A stretch of 64,000 bases of DNA from Saprospiraceae bacterium UBA6168 (GTDB lineage: Bacteria > Bacteroidota > Bacteroidia > Chitinophagales > Saprospiraceae), in the NCBI GenBank assembly GCA_002435785.1, contig DIUC01000054.1, positions 50,623 to 114,622 of the forward strand, written 5' to 3'. Under the pieces are notes generated by a model, which saw only the letters and a list, made by a program, of their open reading frames with translations, did no database searches and was not told where the DNA came from. A program made the position numbers and the translations under genes. Below, one piece after another: positions 17,205 to 25,663 of the stretch (positions are counted from its first letter, which is position 1; every line of letters starts with the position of its first letter).

Positions 17205-18779
17205 ATGCGTTATCGGAACTGTATATTAATTTTGTCCTTCCTATTGACCTCCAACTTGGTGAGTGCGCAGTATTTGGAGAACTATGAGAAGAAAGCGCTC
17301 ACTGCCTTCCATTCTAAGGATTATTCATCTGCGCTGCTGTTTAGTGAAAAGGTTTTGGAAATTGAAGCTGATAATATCTCCTCACTCTTTGTGGCTGGAG
17401 AAGCAGCACGGCTTTCCGGCGAATTGACCAAGGCAGAATCCTACCTCACCCGCATCCCAGACGAGGGCAAAGTGGGTTATTATGCCGTCACTGACTACCA
17501 ATTGGCGGGCGTTAAATTGGACCTGAACAAGCTGAGCGAGGCCAAATATTATTACCAAAAATACCTCAACAAGCACAACGAGGCCAACAACCTTTTTGCC
17601 TATTTGGCATTGGAGGCCATCAAGTCAATGGGAAAGGAAGACAGGGGTAAGGATGGTGCACTTGCCCTAAGCCAAATGCCCGGCAACATCAACACTCCAA
17701 GAGCGGATTTTGCGCCACTGAGGTACGGGGACAAAATTTACTTTACCTCAGTGGTTGAACTGCCGGGGGAAGGCCGCAAGGCCAATAAAATCGAGGTGAG
17801 CCGGATTTTCGAGGCACGGCCAAATTATCCCGCCAAGCCATTCGAGGGAAACCCCTCAAAATTGGCACTCAATGCAGGCAATATCTCACTTACCCCGGAT
17901 GCCAGCCGGGTCTATTACACGCTTTGCAAAGGCGATTTCGTCAATTCAGAAGAGTGCGAAATATGGTGGCGGGAGCGGGAATATGAGGGCAACTGGGGGC
18001 CGCCGAAAAAGCTGCCAGAGCAGGTGAACCTGCGAGGCTACACCTCCACGCAGCCTACCATTGGCTGGGACAAAGTCAATAAACAATATATCCTTTACTT
18101 CGCCAGCAACCGGCCTGGCGGTCGGGGCGGCTTGGACATTTGGTGCAGCCCCATGGGGCGGGATGGGGGCTTTGGGGAGGCATTTAACCTGCCCTTCAAT
18201 ACGCCATTGGACGACATCACCCCGTTCTTTCACCAACCTACTCAAACCCTGTTTTTTAGCTCCAACGGCTGGCCGGGCAAGGGCGGTTTCGACATTTTCA
18301 GGGAGAGCAAATCCGACGATGGTGAATGGAACGTGCCGGAAAACCTCGGCGATATGCTCAATAGCGCCTACGACGACACCTATTATAGCTTCCATTCTCA
18401 GACCCAGAATGCCTACCTCGTTTCCAATAGGCCAGGCCCAAATCACAAGGAAGGGCAACGAAGGGCAGACCAGATGGATATTTATGAAGCCCGTATTTTT
18501 GCACAACTTGATTTGGCCGTGTTCCGCTCCATAGACAATACCCCAGTTTATGCGCCACAAGTGGATGTCAAAGAATTAAATAGCGGTGAAACTGGCTCCT
18601 ATGCCGCCCGCAATGACCAGAACCAAATCCAAGTGCGCTTGGAAACAGGCAAACGGTACGAATTCACCGTCATCGCCGATGGATACAAGCCTTATGTTTT
18701 TGATTTCAGCACCGAATCCATCAGCTATTTCATCCAGCTAAAGCGCCAGATTTACCTCAAGCGCCCGCTCGACCCTTGA
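17205..18779 (+). CDS. TPR plus PD40 beta-propeller secreted protein
   Basis: Exported protein of 524 residues. The start at 17205 (MRYRNCILILSFLLTSNLVSA) gives a clean signal peptide; an in-frame ATG at 17139 would add a charged leader and was rejected. Residues about 25-140 are TPR-like. From about 165 on there are WD40-like PD40 propeller blades (DFAPLRYGDKIYFTS, LYFASNRPGGRGGLDIW, LFFSSNGWPGKGGFDI). A carboxypeptidase-regulatory-like beta domain closes the protein. The order TPR-propeller-beta matches the front part of T9SS-linked PorE-type proteins, but the OmpA-like peptidoglycan-binding end is missing. Confidence 0.82.
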   Translation: MRYRNCILILSFLLTSNLVSAQYLENYEKKALTAFHSKDYSSALLFSEKVLEIEADNISSLFVAGEAARLSGELTKAESYLTRIPDEGKVGYYAVTDYQLAGVKLDLNKLSEAKYYYQKYLNKHNEANNLFAYLALEAIKSMGKEDRGKDGALALSQMPGNINTPRADFAPLRYGDKIYFTSVVELPGEGRKANKIEVSRIFEARPNYPAKPFEGNPSKLALNAGNISLTPDASRVYYTLCKGDFVNSEECEIWWREREYEGNWGPPKKLPEQVNLRGYTSTQPTIGWDKVNKQYILYFASNRPGGRGGLDIWCSPMGRDGGFGEAFNLPFNTPLDDITPFFHQPTQTLFFSSNGWPGKGGFDIFRESKSDDGEWNVPENLGDMLNSAYDDTYYSFHSQTQNAYLVSNRPGPNHKEGQRRADQMDIYEARIFAQLDLAVFRSIDNTPVYAPQVDVKELNSGETGSYAARNDQNQIQVRLETGKRYEFTVIADGYKPYVFDFSTESISYFIQLKRQIYLKRPLDP

Positions 18780-19133
18780 TTTTTTTTCTAAAAATTCAGG
18801 TTTTTTCTCCATTGCTCAGGGTATGGCCTGTTTCGCCCAAACTATAGGTTAATGGGTTGTTCCCCAATTGTTTAACCGTTAGGAAAAATTTGGCTTTGAG
18901 CAAGCGTTGTAGCAATGCCAGTAGGGTACTACTGCAAGGAATGCTTGCATTCCGCTCTTACCCACCTTATATTTGCACCACAATTCTTACTATCTCCTTC
19001 TTTACATCCCGGTTTCTTCGAATACTTTCTGGTTTCATTCCACTCGATTTTACTGACAATTACTTACGATTTTGACCTGTCCGGCATTTGACCCGGCAAG
19101 TCCGATTTTTCTTACTACCAAAACTTACAAACA
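18780..19133. other. Gap with promoter for the second PD40 gene
   Basis: A 354-base gap without a gene. It holds the candidate promoter at 18944-18975 and the small palindrome 18938-18953 (GGAATGC and complement, 2-base loop) that overlaps its -33 region. Nothing else was recognised. Confidence 0.6.
18944..18975 (+). promoter_or_regulatory. Bacteroidota-type promoter for the PD40 gene at 19134
   Basis: A TATATTTG box at 18968-18975 matches the Bacteroidota -7 consensus TAnnTTTG exactly. A TTG at 18945-18947 lies 20 bases upstream, a fair match to the -33 TTTG. Transcription would start near 18981, giving a leader of about 150 bases. The palindrome at 18938-18953 overlaps the -33 element and could be an operator. 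Confidence 0.6.
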
Positions 19134-20087
19134 ATGTTAACCAGAATCATGACCCTTGCGGGCTGCCTCCTTGCAGTCGCAAACTTGGCTGCACAGCAGC
19201 CCAAAACCACCACCCAAGCTCCTACCCACCAAGTCAGAAGGCTCGACAATGCCATCAATGCCCCCGTTGCCGACTTCGCCCCTGTGCGCTATGGCGAGCG
19301 GGTCTATTTTTCCAGCCTTCGGCAAACAGCGCCCGGCACGACCCCCATCAGCCGCATTTTTTCCTACACCCCGGGCTGTGCCCCTGCGCTCGATGCCGAG
19401 TTCAACCCCAAAAACAGCAACTACCACGTGGCCTGCCCCACGCTGATGCCCGATGCCAGCCGCATGTACTTCACCCTCTGCCGGGACGAGGCCATGCAGA
19501 AATGCGAAATCTGGTACCGTGACCGGGAATACGATGGGAAATGGGGCGTGGCCGTCAAGCTGCCCGAAACCATCAATGTCCGGGATGCCAACACCACCCA
19601 GCCCGCCATCGGCTGGGACGCAGCTACCAAAAAATACACCTTATTCTTCGCCTCCAACCGCTCCGGTGGCAAGGGCAAGATGGACATTTGGGCCAGCACC
19701 ATCACTTGGGACGGCAAGTTTGAGGCGCCGGTCTGCCTGCCGTTCAACACTACTGAGGACGAAGTGACCCCCAGTTTCAGCCAGACGGGGCAGACGCTTT
19801 TCTTTAGTTCCAATGGCCTGAAAGGCTTGGGCAGGTTCGACGTTTATTTGACAAAAAAGGCCGCTGACGGCATTTGGGCCAGGCCCCAAAACTTCGGTAG
19901 GCCCTTTAATACTGCCTACGATGACCTGTTTTACACCTACCACGAATCCTCGCAAACGGGCTACCTCGCCTCTGACCGTCCCGGCTCGGAGTGCAGCCAA
20001 ACCACGGAGGGCTTCGGTTGCTTCGATATTTACGAAGTGAAAAAAAATGGGCCGGCTACGCCAACCAAGCTGCTTGCCAGCGAATGA
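19134..20087 (+). CDS. PD40 beta-propeller secreted protein (paralogue)
   Basis: Exported protein of 317 residues with signal peptide MLTRIMTLAGCLLAVANLAA. It is a shorter paralogue of the propeller in the preceding gene: it keeps the blades DFAPVRYGERVYFSS, LFFASNRSGGKGKMDIW and LFFSSNGLKGLGRFDVY but has neither the TPR front nor the beta-domain end. Like its neighbour it has no OmpA-like anchor. Conserved cysteines in HVACPTLMP, FTLCRDE and QKCEIWY may form disulfides. Probably a periplasmic or surface binding protein; the ligand is unknown. It appears to have its own promoter. Confidence 0.8.
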   Translation: MLTRIMTLAGCLLAVANLAAQQPKTTTQAPTHQVRRLDNAINAPVADFAPVRYGERVYFSSLRQTAPGTTPISRIFSYTPGCAPALDAEFNPKNSNYHVACPTLMPDASRMYFTLCRDEAMQKCEIWYRDREYDGKWGVAVKLPETINVRDANTTQPAIGWDAATKKYTLFFASNRSGGKGKMDIWASTITWDGKFEAPVCLPFNTTEDEVTPSFSQTGQTLFFSSNGLKGLGRFDVYLTKKAADGIWARPQNFGRPFNTAYDDLFYTYHESSQTGYLASDRPGSECSQTTEGFGCFDIYEVKKNGPATPTKLLASE

Positions 20088-20139
20088 CGGATGGACTGAG
20101 CCATTTGCGCCAATAAAACCCACCGCTTTTCAAAAAGAA

Positions 20140-20193
20140 AAAGTTGGGTAACTTGCCCTCGATAATTCAGGACATTTTTCGTTACCCAACTTT
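20140..20193. promoter_or_regulatory. 13-bp inverted repeat upstream of the symporter gene
   Basis: Perfect arms AAAGTTGGGTAAC (20140-20152) and its complement (20181-20193) with a 28-base spacer, ending 8 bases before the symporter ATG. It can fold over the ribosome-binding region of the mRNA or act as a spaced operator; it could also terminate the PD40 transcript. Confidence 0.55.
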
Positions 20194-20201
20194 AACTTTT
20201 T

Positions 20202-21485
20202 ATGAAAAAACTGGCATTACACTGGCAGATTCTGATTGGCATTGCGGCAGGTATCCTTTTTGGCCTTTTTGCTGCGCAAATGGGGTGGGGGACTTATATC
20301 AAGGATTGGATAAAGCCCTTCGGCACTATCTTCATCAACCTGCTCAAGATGATAGCCGTGCCGCTCATCGTCACCTCCCTCGTCAAGGGTGTGGCCGACC
20401 TGAAGGACATCAGCAAGCTCGGCAAAATGGGCGGCAGGACATTTGGCATTTACATCCTCACCACGGCGATTGCCATCAGCCTTGGGCTGGTCATCGTGAA
20501 CATCGTGCAGCCGGGTAATTTCATCAAGGAAGAGACCCGCACCGTGATGATGGAGAAGTTTGCGGGCAGCGCCGCCGACAAAATCAAGGCTGCCGAGGCC
20601 GCCAAGAACAGCGGCCCCCTCCAAGCCCTCGTGGACATCGTGCCCGAAAACCTGTTCCGTGCCGCAACGGACAACACCAGTATGCTTCAGGTTATTTTCT
20701 TCGTGGTCATGTTCGGCATCGGCCTCATCCTCATCCCGGAGGAGAAGGCAAAGCCCGTGGTGGATTTCTTTGCGGGCGCCAATGAGGTCATTATGAAGCT
20801 CATAGATATCATCATGCTATTTGCTCCGATAGGCGTTTTTGCCCTGTTGTCCTCGCTCATCGTGGAGCTTCCCTCGCCCGACCTGCTGGCGGCGTTGCTG
20901 GGCTACGCCTTTTGCGTATTGCTCGGTTTGGCCATTCTTATCTTTGGCTTTTATCCATTTTTGGTGAAAACCTTTGCAAAAAAGGACTACCGGTTCTTCC
21001 TGCGGGGCATTGCCCCCGCGCAGTTGTTGGCATTCAGTACCAGTTCGAGTGCGGCCACCCTGCCCGTGTCCATGGAGCGGGCAGAGGAGCACCTTGGCGT
21101 GGACGAGGAGGTGGCCAGCTTTGTGCTGCCCATTGGCGCCACGGTTAACATGGACGGCACTGCCCTCTACCAAGGCGTTGCGGCGGTGTTCATTGCACAG
21201 GCTTTTGGGATGGACTTGGATTTGGGGGCGCAGCTCGGCATTATCCTGACGGCCACATTGGCCAGCATAGGCTCGGCGGCAGTGCCTGGGGCGGGCATGG
21301 TAATGCTCGTCATCGTGCTGGCGCAAGCGGGCATTCCAGAGGCGGGCTTGGCGCTCATCTTCGCCGTTGACCGCCCGCTGGACATGTGCCGCACCGTCGC
21401 CAACGTCACCAGCGACCTCAGCGTTTCCATGGTCGTGGCCAAGAGCCTCGGCAAACTGGGCGAGCCACAGCCGAAGGATTTGTAG
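20202..21485 (+). CDS. Dicarboxylate/amino acid:cation symporter (DAACS family)
   Basis: Inner-membrane secondary transporter of 427 residues, normal for the GltP/DctA/GLT family, importing glutamate, aspartate or C4-dicarboxylates with H+ or Na+. Diagnostic motifs are the serine-rich re-entrant loop FSTSSSAATLPVS, the cation-binding NMDGTALYQG in TM7, and the C-terminal VDRPLDMCRTVANVTSD in TM8, whose Asp/Asn residues bind the substrate amino group. The Asp-Arg-Pro-Leu-Asp-Met pattern without a fitting DctA signature leans toward an amino-acid substrate, but this is uncertain. Single-gene unit. Confidence 0.93.
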   Translation: MKKLALHWQILIGIAAGILFGLFAAQMGWGTYIKDWIKPFGTIFINLLKMIAVPLIVTSLVKGVADLKDISKLGKMGGRTFGIYILTTAIAISLGLVIVNIVQPGNFIKEETRTVMMEKFAGSAADKIKAAEAAKNSGPLQALVDIVPENLFRAATDNTSMLQVIFFVVMFGIGLILIPEEKAKPVVDFFAGANEVIMKLIDIIMLFAPIGVFALLSSLIVELPSPDLLAALLGYAFCVLLGLAILIFGFYPFLVKTFAKKDYRFFLRGIAPAQLLAFSTSSSAATLPVSMERAEEHLGVDEEVASFVLPIGATVNMDGTALYQGVAAVFIAQAFGMDLDLGAQLGIILTATLASIGSAAVPGAGMVMLVIVLAQAGIPEAGLALIFAVDRPLDMCRTVANVTSDLSVSMVVAKSLGKLGEPQPKDL

Positions 21486-22134
21486 GGATTGTGGAGGCTG
21501 TTGTGCTTCGCTGGACAGGAAGTCAGTTCACCTCACCCCCAGCCCCTCTCCTGTGAGGAGAGGGGGGTATAGCTTGCCACCTGCAAATACTAGCTTTTTG
21601 TAAAGGATGCAGAGGTCGCCCCCTCTCCTGTGAGGAGAGGGAGTATAGCTTTCCACCTGCAAATGCTAACTCTTTGTAAAGGATGCAGAGGTCGCCCCCC
21701 TCTCCTCGTAGGAGAGGGAGTATAGCTTGCCACCTGCAAATACTAACTTTTTGTAAAGGATGCAGAGGTCGCCCCCCTCTCCTGTGAGGAGAGGGAGTAT
21801 AGCTTTCCACCTGCAAATGCTAACTCTTTGTAAAGGATGCAGAGGTCGCCCCCCTCTCCTGTGAGGAGAGGGGGGTATAGCTTTCCACCTGCAAATGCTA
21901 ACTCTTTGTAAAGGATGCAGAGGTCGCCCCCCTCTCCTCATAGGAGAGGGGCTGGGGGTGAGGTACTGTCTCGCTAACTTTTCAGAATTGAATGGACAGA
22001 CCACAAAAATGCCCGTCGTACATTTTACACGAAAGCCCCATTGTCCCAATCCCTGCATTTGGGGAACAGGGCCGAATCCCCTACCTTCACTTCCCAAACA
22101 ACACGACGCCAGCGCAAAATCACAATCCAACGCC
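21486..22134. other. Gap filled mostly by a tandem repeat array
   Basis: A 649-base gap; 21529-21964 is the repeat array described separately. The remaining 170 bases upstream of the GH144-like gene should hold its promoter, but no convincing box was found. Open frames across the array are by-products of its periodicity. Confidence 0.6.
21529..21964. repeat. Tandem array of 76-78-base palindromic units
   Basis: Five copies of a 76-78 base unit; the marker GTATAGCT recurs at 21567, 21643, 21720, 21797 and 21875. Each unit contains a CCCCTCTCCTnnnAGGAGAGGG hairpin and a shared core CCACCTGCAAATnCTA then TTTGTAAAGGATGCAGAGG. The array is capped by inverted ends: CACCTCACCCCCAGCCCC on the left and its complement on the right. 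The same capped palindrome occurs once more at 47648-47772 with a different interior. The identity of the core in every unit rules out CRISPR spacers. Confidence 0.9.
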
Positions 22135-23976
22135 ATGCTTTTTAGGAAATTCCTTATCGCCTTCACGCTTTGCTGCTGCTGGATGGCAGCCGCTGCCCAA
22201 ACCTTCCCCCTCACCGCCACCGGCTACGACAGCCATGTGGAACTGAACTGGCCAGCCCCGATGGGTGCCCCGCCAATTTCCTACAAAATATGGCGCTCCA
22301 ACGATGGCCAAAATTTCAGCTTGCTGAAAATCATTTTCCCCAATACCACCTACCTGGACTATACGGGCTTCGCTGGCGACACCCCCGATGAATACCACTA
22401 TTTTGTGGAAGAAATGGCTCCCGGCGGCACGGTGGCTGCCGTGTCCGACACCGTGGCGACCACGGTGTCCGAACTCAGTGACGATGCCCTCATGGACATG
22501 GTGCAGCGCTATACCTTTCGCTATTTCTGGGACTTTGGGCACCCCGTGAGCGGGATGGCACGGGAACGCAATACCAGCGGTGACGTGGTGACTTCTGGCG
22601 GAACGGGCTTTGGCATTATGGCCATGCTCGTGGCCGTAGAGCGGGGTTATATCACCCGACAACAAGCATTGGATAGGCTGATTACGATGACCAACTTCTT
22701 GGAGAATGCCGACCGTTTTCATGGGGCATTTTCACATTGGCTAAATGGTGCAACGGGCACGGTCGTCTCATTCAGCCAATTCGACAACGGGGGCGACCTC
22801 GTCGAGACAGCCTTTCTCATGCAGGGGCTGCTCGCAGCCCGGCAGTATTTTGACCAAAACGACCCAGCGGAACTTGCCCTCCGTGAAAACATCACGGGCC
22901 TTTGGGAAGCCGTGGAATGGGATTGGTACCGAAAAAACAACTCCAACGTCCTGTACTGGCACTGGTCGCCCAACTACAATTGGCAGATGAACCACCAGGT
23001 GCGGGGCTACAATGAGGGGCTGATTGTCTATCTGTTGGCCATCGCCTCGCCGACGCACCCCGTGCCAGCAAGCCTTTGGAACACGGGTTGGGCCGGGCCG
23101 GGCTATATCAATGGACAAACCTATTACGGCTATAAACTCGATGTGGGGCCAGCACGGGGCGGGCCGCTTTTCTTTGCCCACTACTCCTACTTGGGCTTCG
23201 ACCCACGGGGCATCAAGGACATCTACACCAATTATTACACGCACAACAAGCACCACACCCTCGTCAATCGGGCCTACTGCATCGCAAACCCGCTCAACCA
23301 CCAGGGCTATTCCGCCGACAACTGGGGGCTCACCGCCAGTGACGACCCATTGGTGGGCTACCTCGCACACGAGCCGACCGCTGGCCGTGACAATGGCACC
23401 ATCACCCCCACGGCAGCGCTATCTTCCATGCCCTATACCCCTGCGGAAAGCATGGCGGCGCTCAAGCATTTTTACCGGGTACACGGGGAAAAACTCTGGG
23501 GCAGGATGGGCTTTTTCGATGCCTTCAACCTCAACCAAAACTGGTATGCCACCAGCACCCTCGCCATTGACCAAGGCCCCATCATCTGCATGATTGAGAA
23601 CTACCGGAGCCGGCTGCTCTGGGACTTGTTCATGTCCAATCCCGAAATCCAGCCAGCATTGGACGCCATTGGGTTTGTGCCGGACTTGAGCACTGCGACC
23701 GACCAATCCACTGCTAATGAGTTGGGCTGGCTGCTCTTCCCGAACCCAGCCACCGATGCGCTTGCAGTTTCCTTTGTTTTTGATAAAAGCCAGCCCATTT
23801 CCCTCGACCTATATGACGCACAAGGCCGTTTGCTCCGCAATATTTTTAAGGAAAAAACAGTAGCGGCGGGGATAGTCGGCGAGGAAGTGCCATTGCAAGA
23901 TTTGCCAACGGGGCTTTATTTCTTGGTGTTGAAAATGGAAAGCGGCACCTGCGCCAAGCAGTTTGTGAAAAACTGA
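22135..23976 (+). CDS. Secreted GH144-like (glycoamylase-type) endo-beta-1,2-glucanase candidate with T9SS sorting domain
   Basis: Exported enzyme of 613 residues. The start at 22135 gives MLFRKFLIAFTLCCCWMAAA; a longer frame upstream is repeat-derived. After an FN3-like domain (about 25-110) comes an (alpha/alpha)6 barrel of the Glycoamylase/GH144 type: RYTFRYFWDFGHPVSGMARE, GGTGFGIMAMLVAVERG, NGGDLVETAFLMQG and YNWQMNHQVRGYNEG. GH144 members from Bacteroidota such as Chitinophaga are endo-beta-1,2-glucanases; activity here is inferred. Residues about 530-613 form a type A T9SS C-terminal domain (LLFPNPATDAL, GLYFLVLKMESG), so it should be cell-surface bound or released. It converges on the SusD gene at 24073. 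Confidence 0.85.
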   Translation: MLFRKFLIAFTLCCCWMAAAAQTFPLTATGYDSHVELNWPAPMGAPPISYKIWRSNDGQNFSLLKIIFPNTTYLDYTGFAGDTPDEYHYFVEEMAPGGTVAAVSDTVATTVSELSDDALMDMVQRYTFRYFWDFGHPVSGMARERNTSGDVVTSGGTGFGIMAMLVAVERGYITRQQALDRLITMTNFLENADRFHGAFSHWLNGATGTVVSFSQFDNGGDLVETAFLMQGLLAARQYFDQNDPAELALRENITGLWEAVEWDWYRKNNSNVLYWHWSPNYNWQMNHQVRGYNEGLIVYLLAIASPTHPVPASLWNTGWAGPGYINGQTYYGYKLDVGPARGGPLFFAHYSYLGFDPRGIKDIYTNYYTHNKHHTLVNRAYCIANPLNHQGYSADNWGLTASDDPLVGYLAHEPTAGRDNGTITPTAALSSMPYTPAESMAALKHFYRVHGEKLWGRMGFFDAFNLNQNWYATSTLAIDQGPIICMIENYRSRLLWDLFMSNPEIQPALDAIGFVPDLSTATDQSTANELGWLLFPNPATDALAVSFVFDKSQPISLDLYDAQGRLLRNIFKEKTVAAGIVGEEVPLQDLPTGLYFLVLKMESGTCAKQFVKN

Positions 23977-23991
23977 TTGTTGCGCCAGCAA

Positions 23992-24044
23992 AAAAAAGGG
24001 ACGGCCCCACCAGCAATTAAATCTGGTGGGGCCGTCCCTTTTTT
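23992..24044. terminator. Strong bidirectional terminator
   Basis: Perfect 22-bp stem with a 9-base loop, starting with an A-run and ending in a T-run (AAAAAAGGGACGGCCCC and complement). It sits between the converging GH144-like and SusD genes and fits an intrinsic terminator in both directions. Confidence 0.95.
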
Positions 24045-24072
24045 GGTCGTGTCCAAAATAATGCTGGGAAAA

Positions 24073-25560
24073 TCAATACCCCGCATTCTGCTTCAACCTA
24101 CCAGCGCTAATGTCAATATGCTTTTGCGGGATGGGGAAAACCTCGTGCTTGCCGTCCACGAAGTTTTTGCCGTGGGCACGCAACACTTCCCCCGCTCTGC
24201 CCTGGCGCACCAAGTCGAAGAAGCGGTCGTGCTCCATTGCCAGCTCTACCCGGCGTTCTTTCCAGATGGCGTTGCGCAGGTCGGTTTGCGTGGAGGCTGT
24301 GGTATTGCCGAGGCCAGCCCGGGTGCGCACTTGGTTGAGCGCGCTGATGGCTTCGCCGGAATTGCCAAGCTCGTTGGCCGCCTCTGCCTTCATCAACAAA
24401 ACCTCGGCGTAGCGGAGTATGCGGATGTTTTTGCCAGAAGACCAAGAATCATAGTTGGCTTCCTGTGTTTGGCTCACATAGGCTTTATAGTTGTACCTTG
24501 GGTTGGAGGCCGATACCAGCACAGCACCATCCCAAAGGGTTTGCCCAACGGAGTACATGGTGGCAGCTTTGCGCACGTCGTCCGCTTCATAAGCCGCTTC
24601 GAGGTCGTCGGAGGGAGTGTTGAAGCCCCAGCCGTTGAAGCCGTTGGTCACCTGGCCCCTTGGTCCCTGCGTGACGAAGTAGCCGCCAATGCCCCATCCT
24701 TCTGCGCCGTTTTGTCCCTCCACCTCGAAGAGTGACTCGGGGCCATGCTCGGTGGATTGCCGCCATAGTGTGGCATAATCCCCTTGCAATTGGTACTCAC
24801 CGGAGCTGATGACATCATTGCATGCAAGTAGGCAGTCGTTCCATTTCTTTTGGTACATGTACACTTTTGCCAGCAAACCCTGTGCGGCGCCCTTGGTGGC
24901 CCTGCCAAGGTCCTTGGCTGGATAGGCACTCTTCAGTGGCAACCTTGCGGCGGCATCTATGAGGTCTGCCTCAATCAAGGCATAGATTTCCTCCTTCGGC
25001 GAACCGGAATAGTCCTCGTATATCTGCGCCGCCTCTTCGCCCGTATAGACCCTTGCGATTTTAGGGACGTTGCCGTAGCAGCGCACGAGATTGAAGTAGT
25101 AGTATGCCCGCAAGAATTTGGCTTCGCCAATGAGGCGGCTGGCCAAGTTGGCGTCCATCCCCTCAAACTTTGGGATGTTCTCGATGGCTTGGTTGCAGCG
25201 GCCAATGCCCGTGTAGTTGGCTTCCCATACCTCCAAGACGCTCAGGCTGGTTGGCGTGTATGTAAGTGCATCCATCTGGTCCTTGTCGGCACCAAGGTCA
25301 CCGGGGTCGCTGCCCTTGTCGGCATCGTCGGAGGTGATGCTGCTCATGCCTATCCAGGAGAAGACGTGCTGCCCCCACTGGATGGTCCAACTATAGCAGG
25401 AGTTGACAAATTTCTCGGCGTTGTCCTTGTCCAAAAAGGTGGAGTCGGTCTGAATGAGGGTGTTTTCTGGCGCAGGGTTGAGCCAGTCTTTTTTGCAGCC
25501 GGTGCTTGCGGCGGTTAGCGCAAGGAGGGCGATGACGATGAAAAAAGGAATATTTTTCAT
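24073..25560 (-). CDS. SusD/RagB-like glycan-binding lipoprotein (pair 1)
   Basis: Outer-membrane surface lipoprotein of 495 residues; signal MKNIPFFIVIALLALTAAST with Cys22 (STGCKKD) lipidated. The SusD N-terminal helical part shows NAEKFVNSCYSW and GIGRCNQAIENIPKF; AKFLRAYYYFNLVRCYGNVP is the hallmark TPR segment; near the end are RYAEVLLMKAEAANELGN, IWKERRVELAMEHDRFFDLV and the final VFPIPQKHIDISAGRLKQN. It forms the lid of the SusC channel encoded just upstream and binds the incoming oligosaccharide. It is co-oriented with SusC, 103 bases downstream of it. Confidence 0.95.
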   Translation of the reverse strand: MKNIPFFIVIALLALTAASTGCKKDWLNPAPENTLIQTDSTFLDKDNAEKFVNSCYSWTIQWGQHVFSWIGMSSITSDDADKGSDPGDLGADKDQMDALTYTPTSLSVLEVWEANYTGIGRCNQAIENIPKFEGMDANLASRLIGEAKFLRAYYYFNLVRCYGNVPKIARVYTGEEAAQIYEDYSGSPKEEIYALIEADLIDAAARLPLKSAYPAKDLGRATKGAAQGLLAKVYMYQKKWNDCLLACNDVISSGEYQLQGDYATLWRQSTEHGPESLFEVEGQNGAEGWGIGGYFVTQGPRGQVTNGFNGWGFNTPSDDLEAAYEADDVRKAATMYSVGQTLWDGAVLVSASNPRYNYKAYVSQTQEANYDSWSSGKNIRILRYAEVLLMKAEAANELGNSGEAISALNQVRTRAGLGNTTASTQTDLRNAIWKERRVELAMEHDRFFDLVRQGRAGEVLRAHGKNFVDGKHEVFPIPQKHIDISAGRLKQNAGY

Positions 25561-25578
25561 GATGAAATTAGTTTTGAA

Positions 25579-25660
25579 AGAGGTTGAGCAGGTTGAGGGG
25601 GTTTAGAAAGTTGAGAGGGTTCAATCTAAACCATCTCAACCATCTCAACCCCTCTCAACA
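25579..25660. repeat. Inverted word repeat between SusC and SusD (pair 1)
   Basis: Degenerate inverted arms made of GAGGTTGAG-like words (about 25583-25605 and 25626-25648, four mismatches) fill most of the gap between the SusC stop and the SusD start. A hairpin here could attenuate or stabilise the SusC-SusD mRNA. Confidence 0.7.
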
Positions 25661-25663
25661 AAA

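Noticed and set aside
21529..21964. Possible CRISPR array (regular 76-78-base repeats)
   Set aside because: The whole unit is repeated, including the part that would be spacer; there are no unique spacers and no cas genes in the window.
21895..22134. N-terminal extension of the GH144-like protein
   Set aside because: The 80 extra codons are made from the repeat array and spacer and would precede a good signal peptide that starts at 22135.
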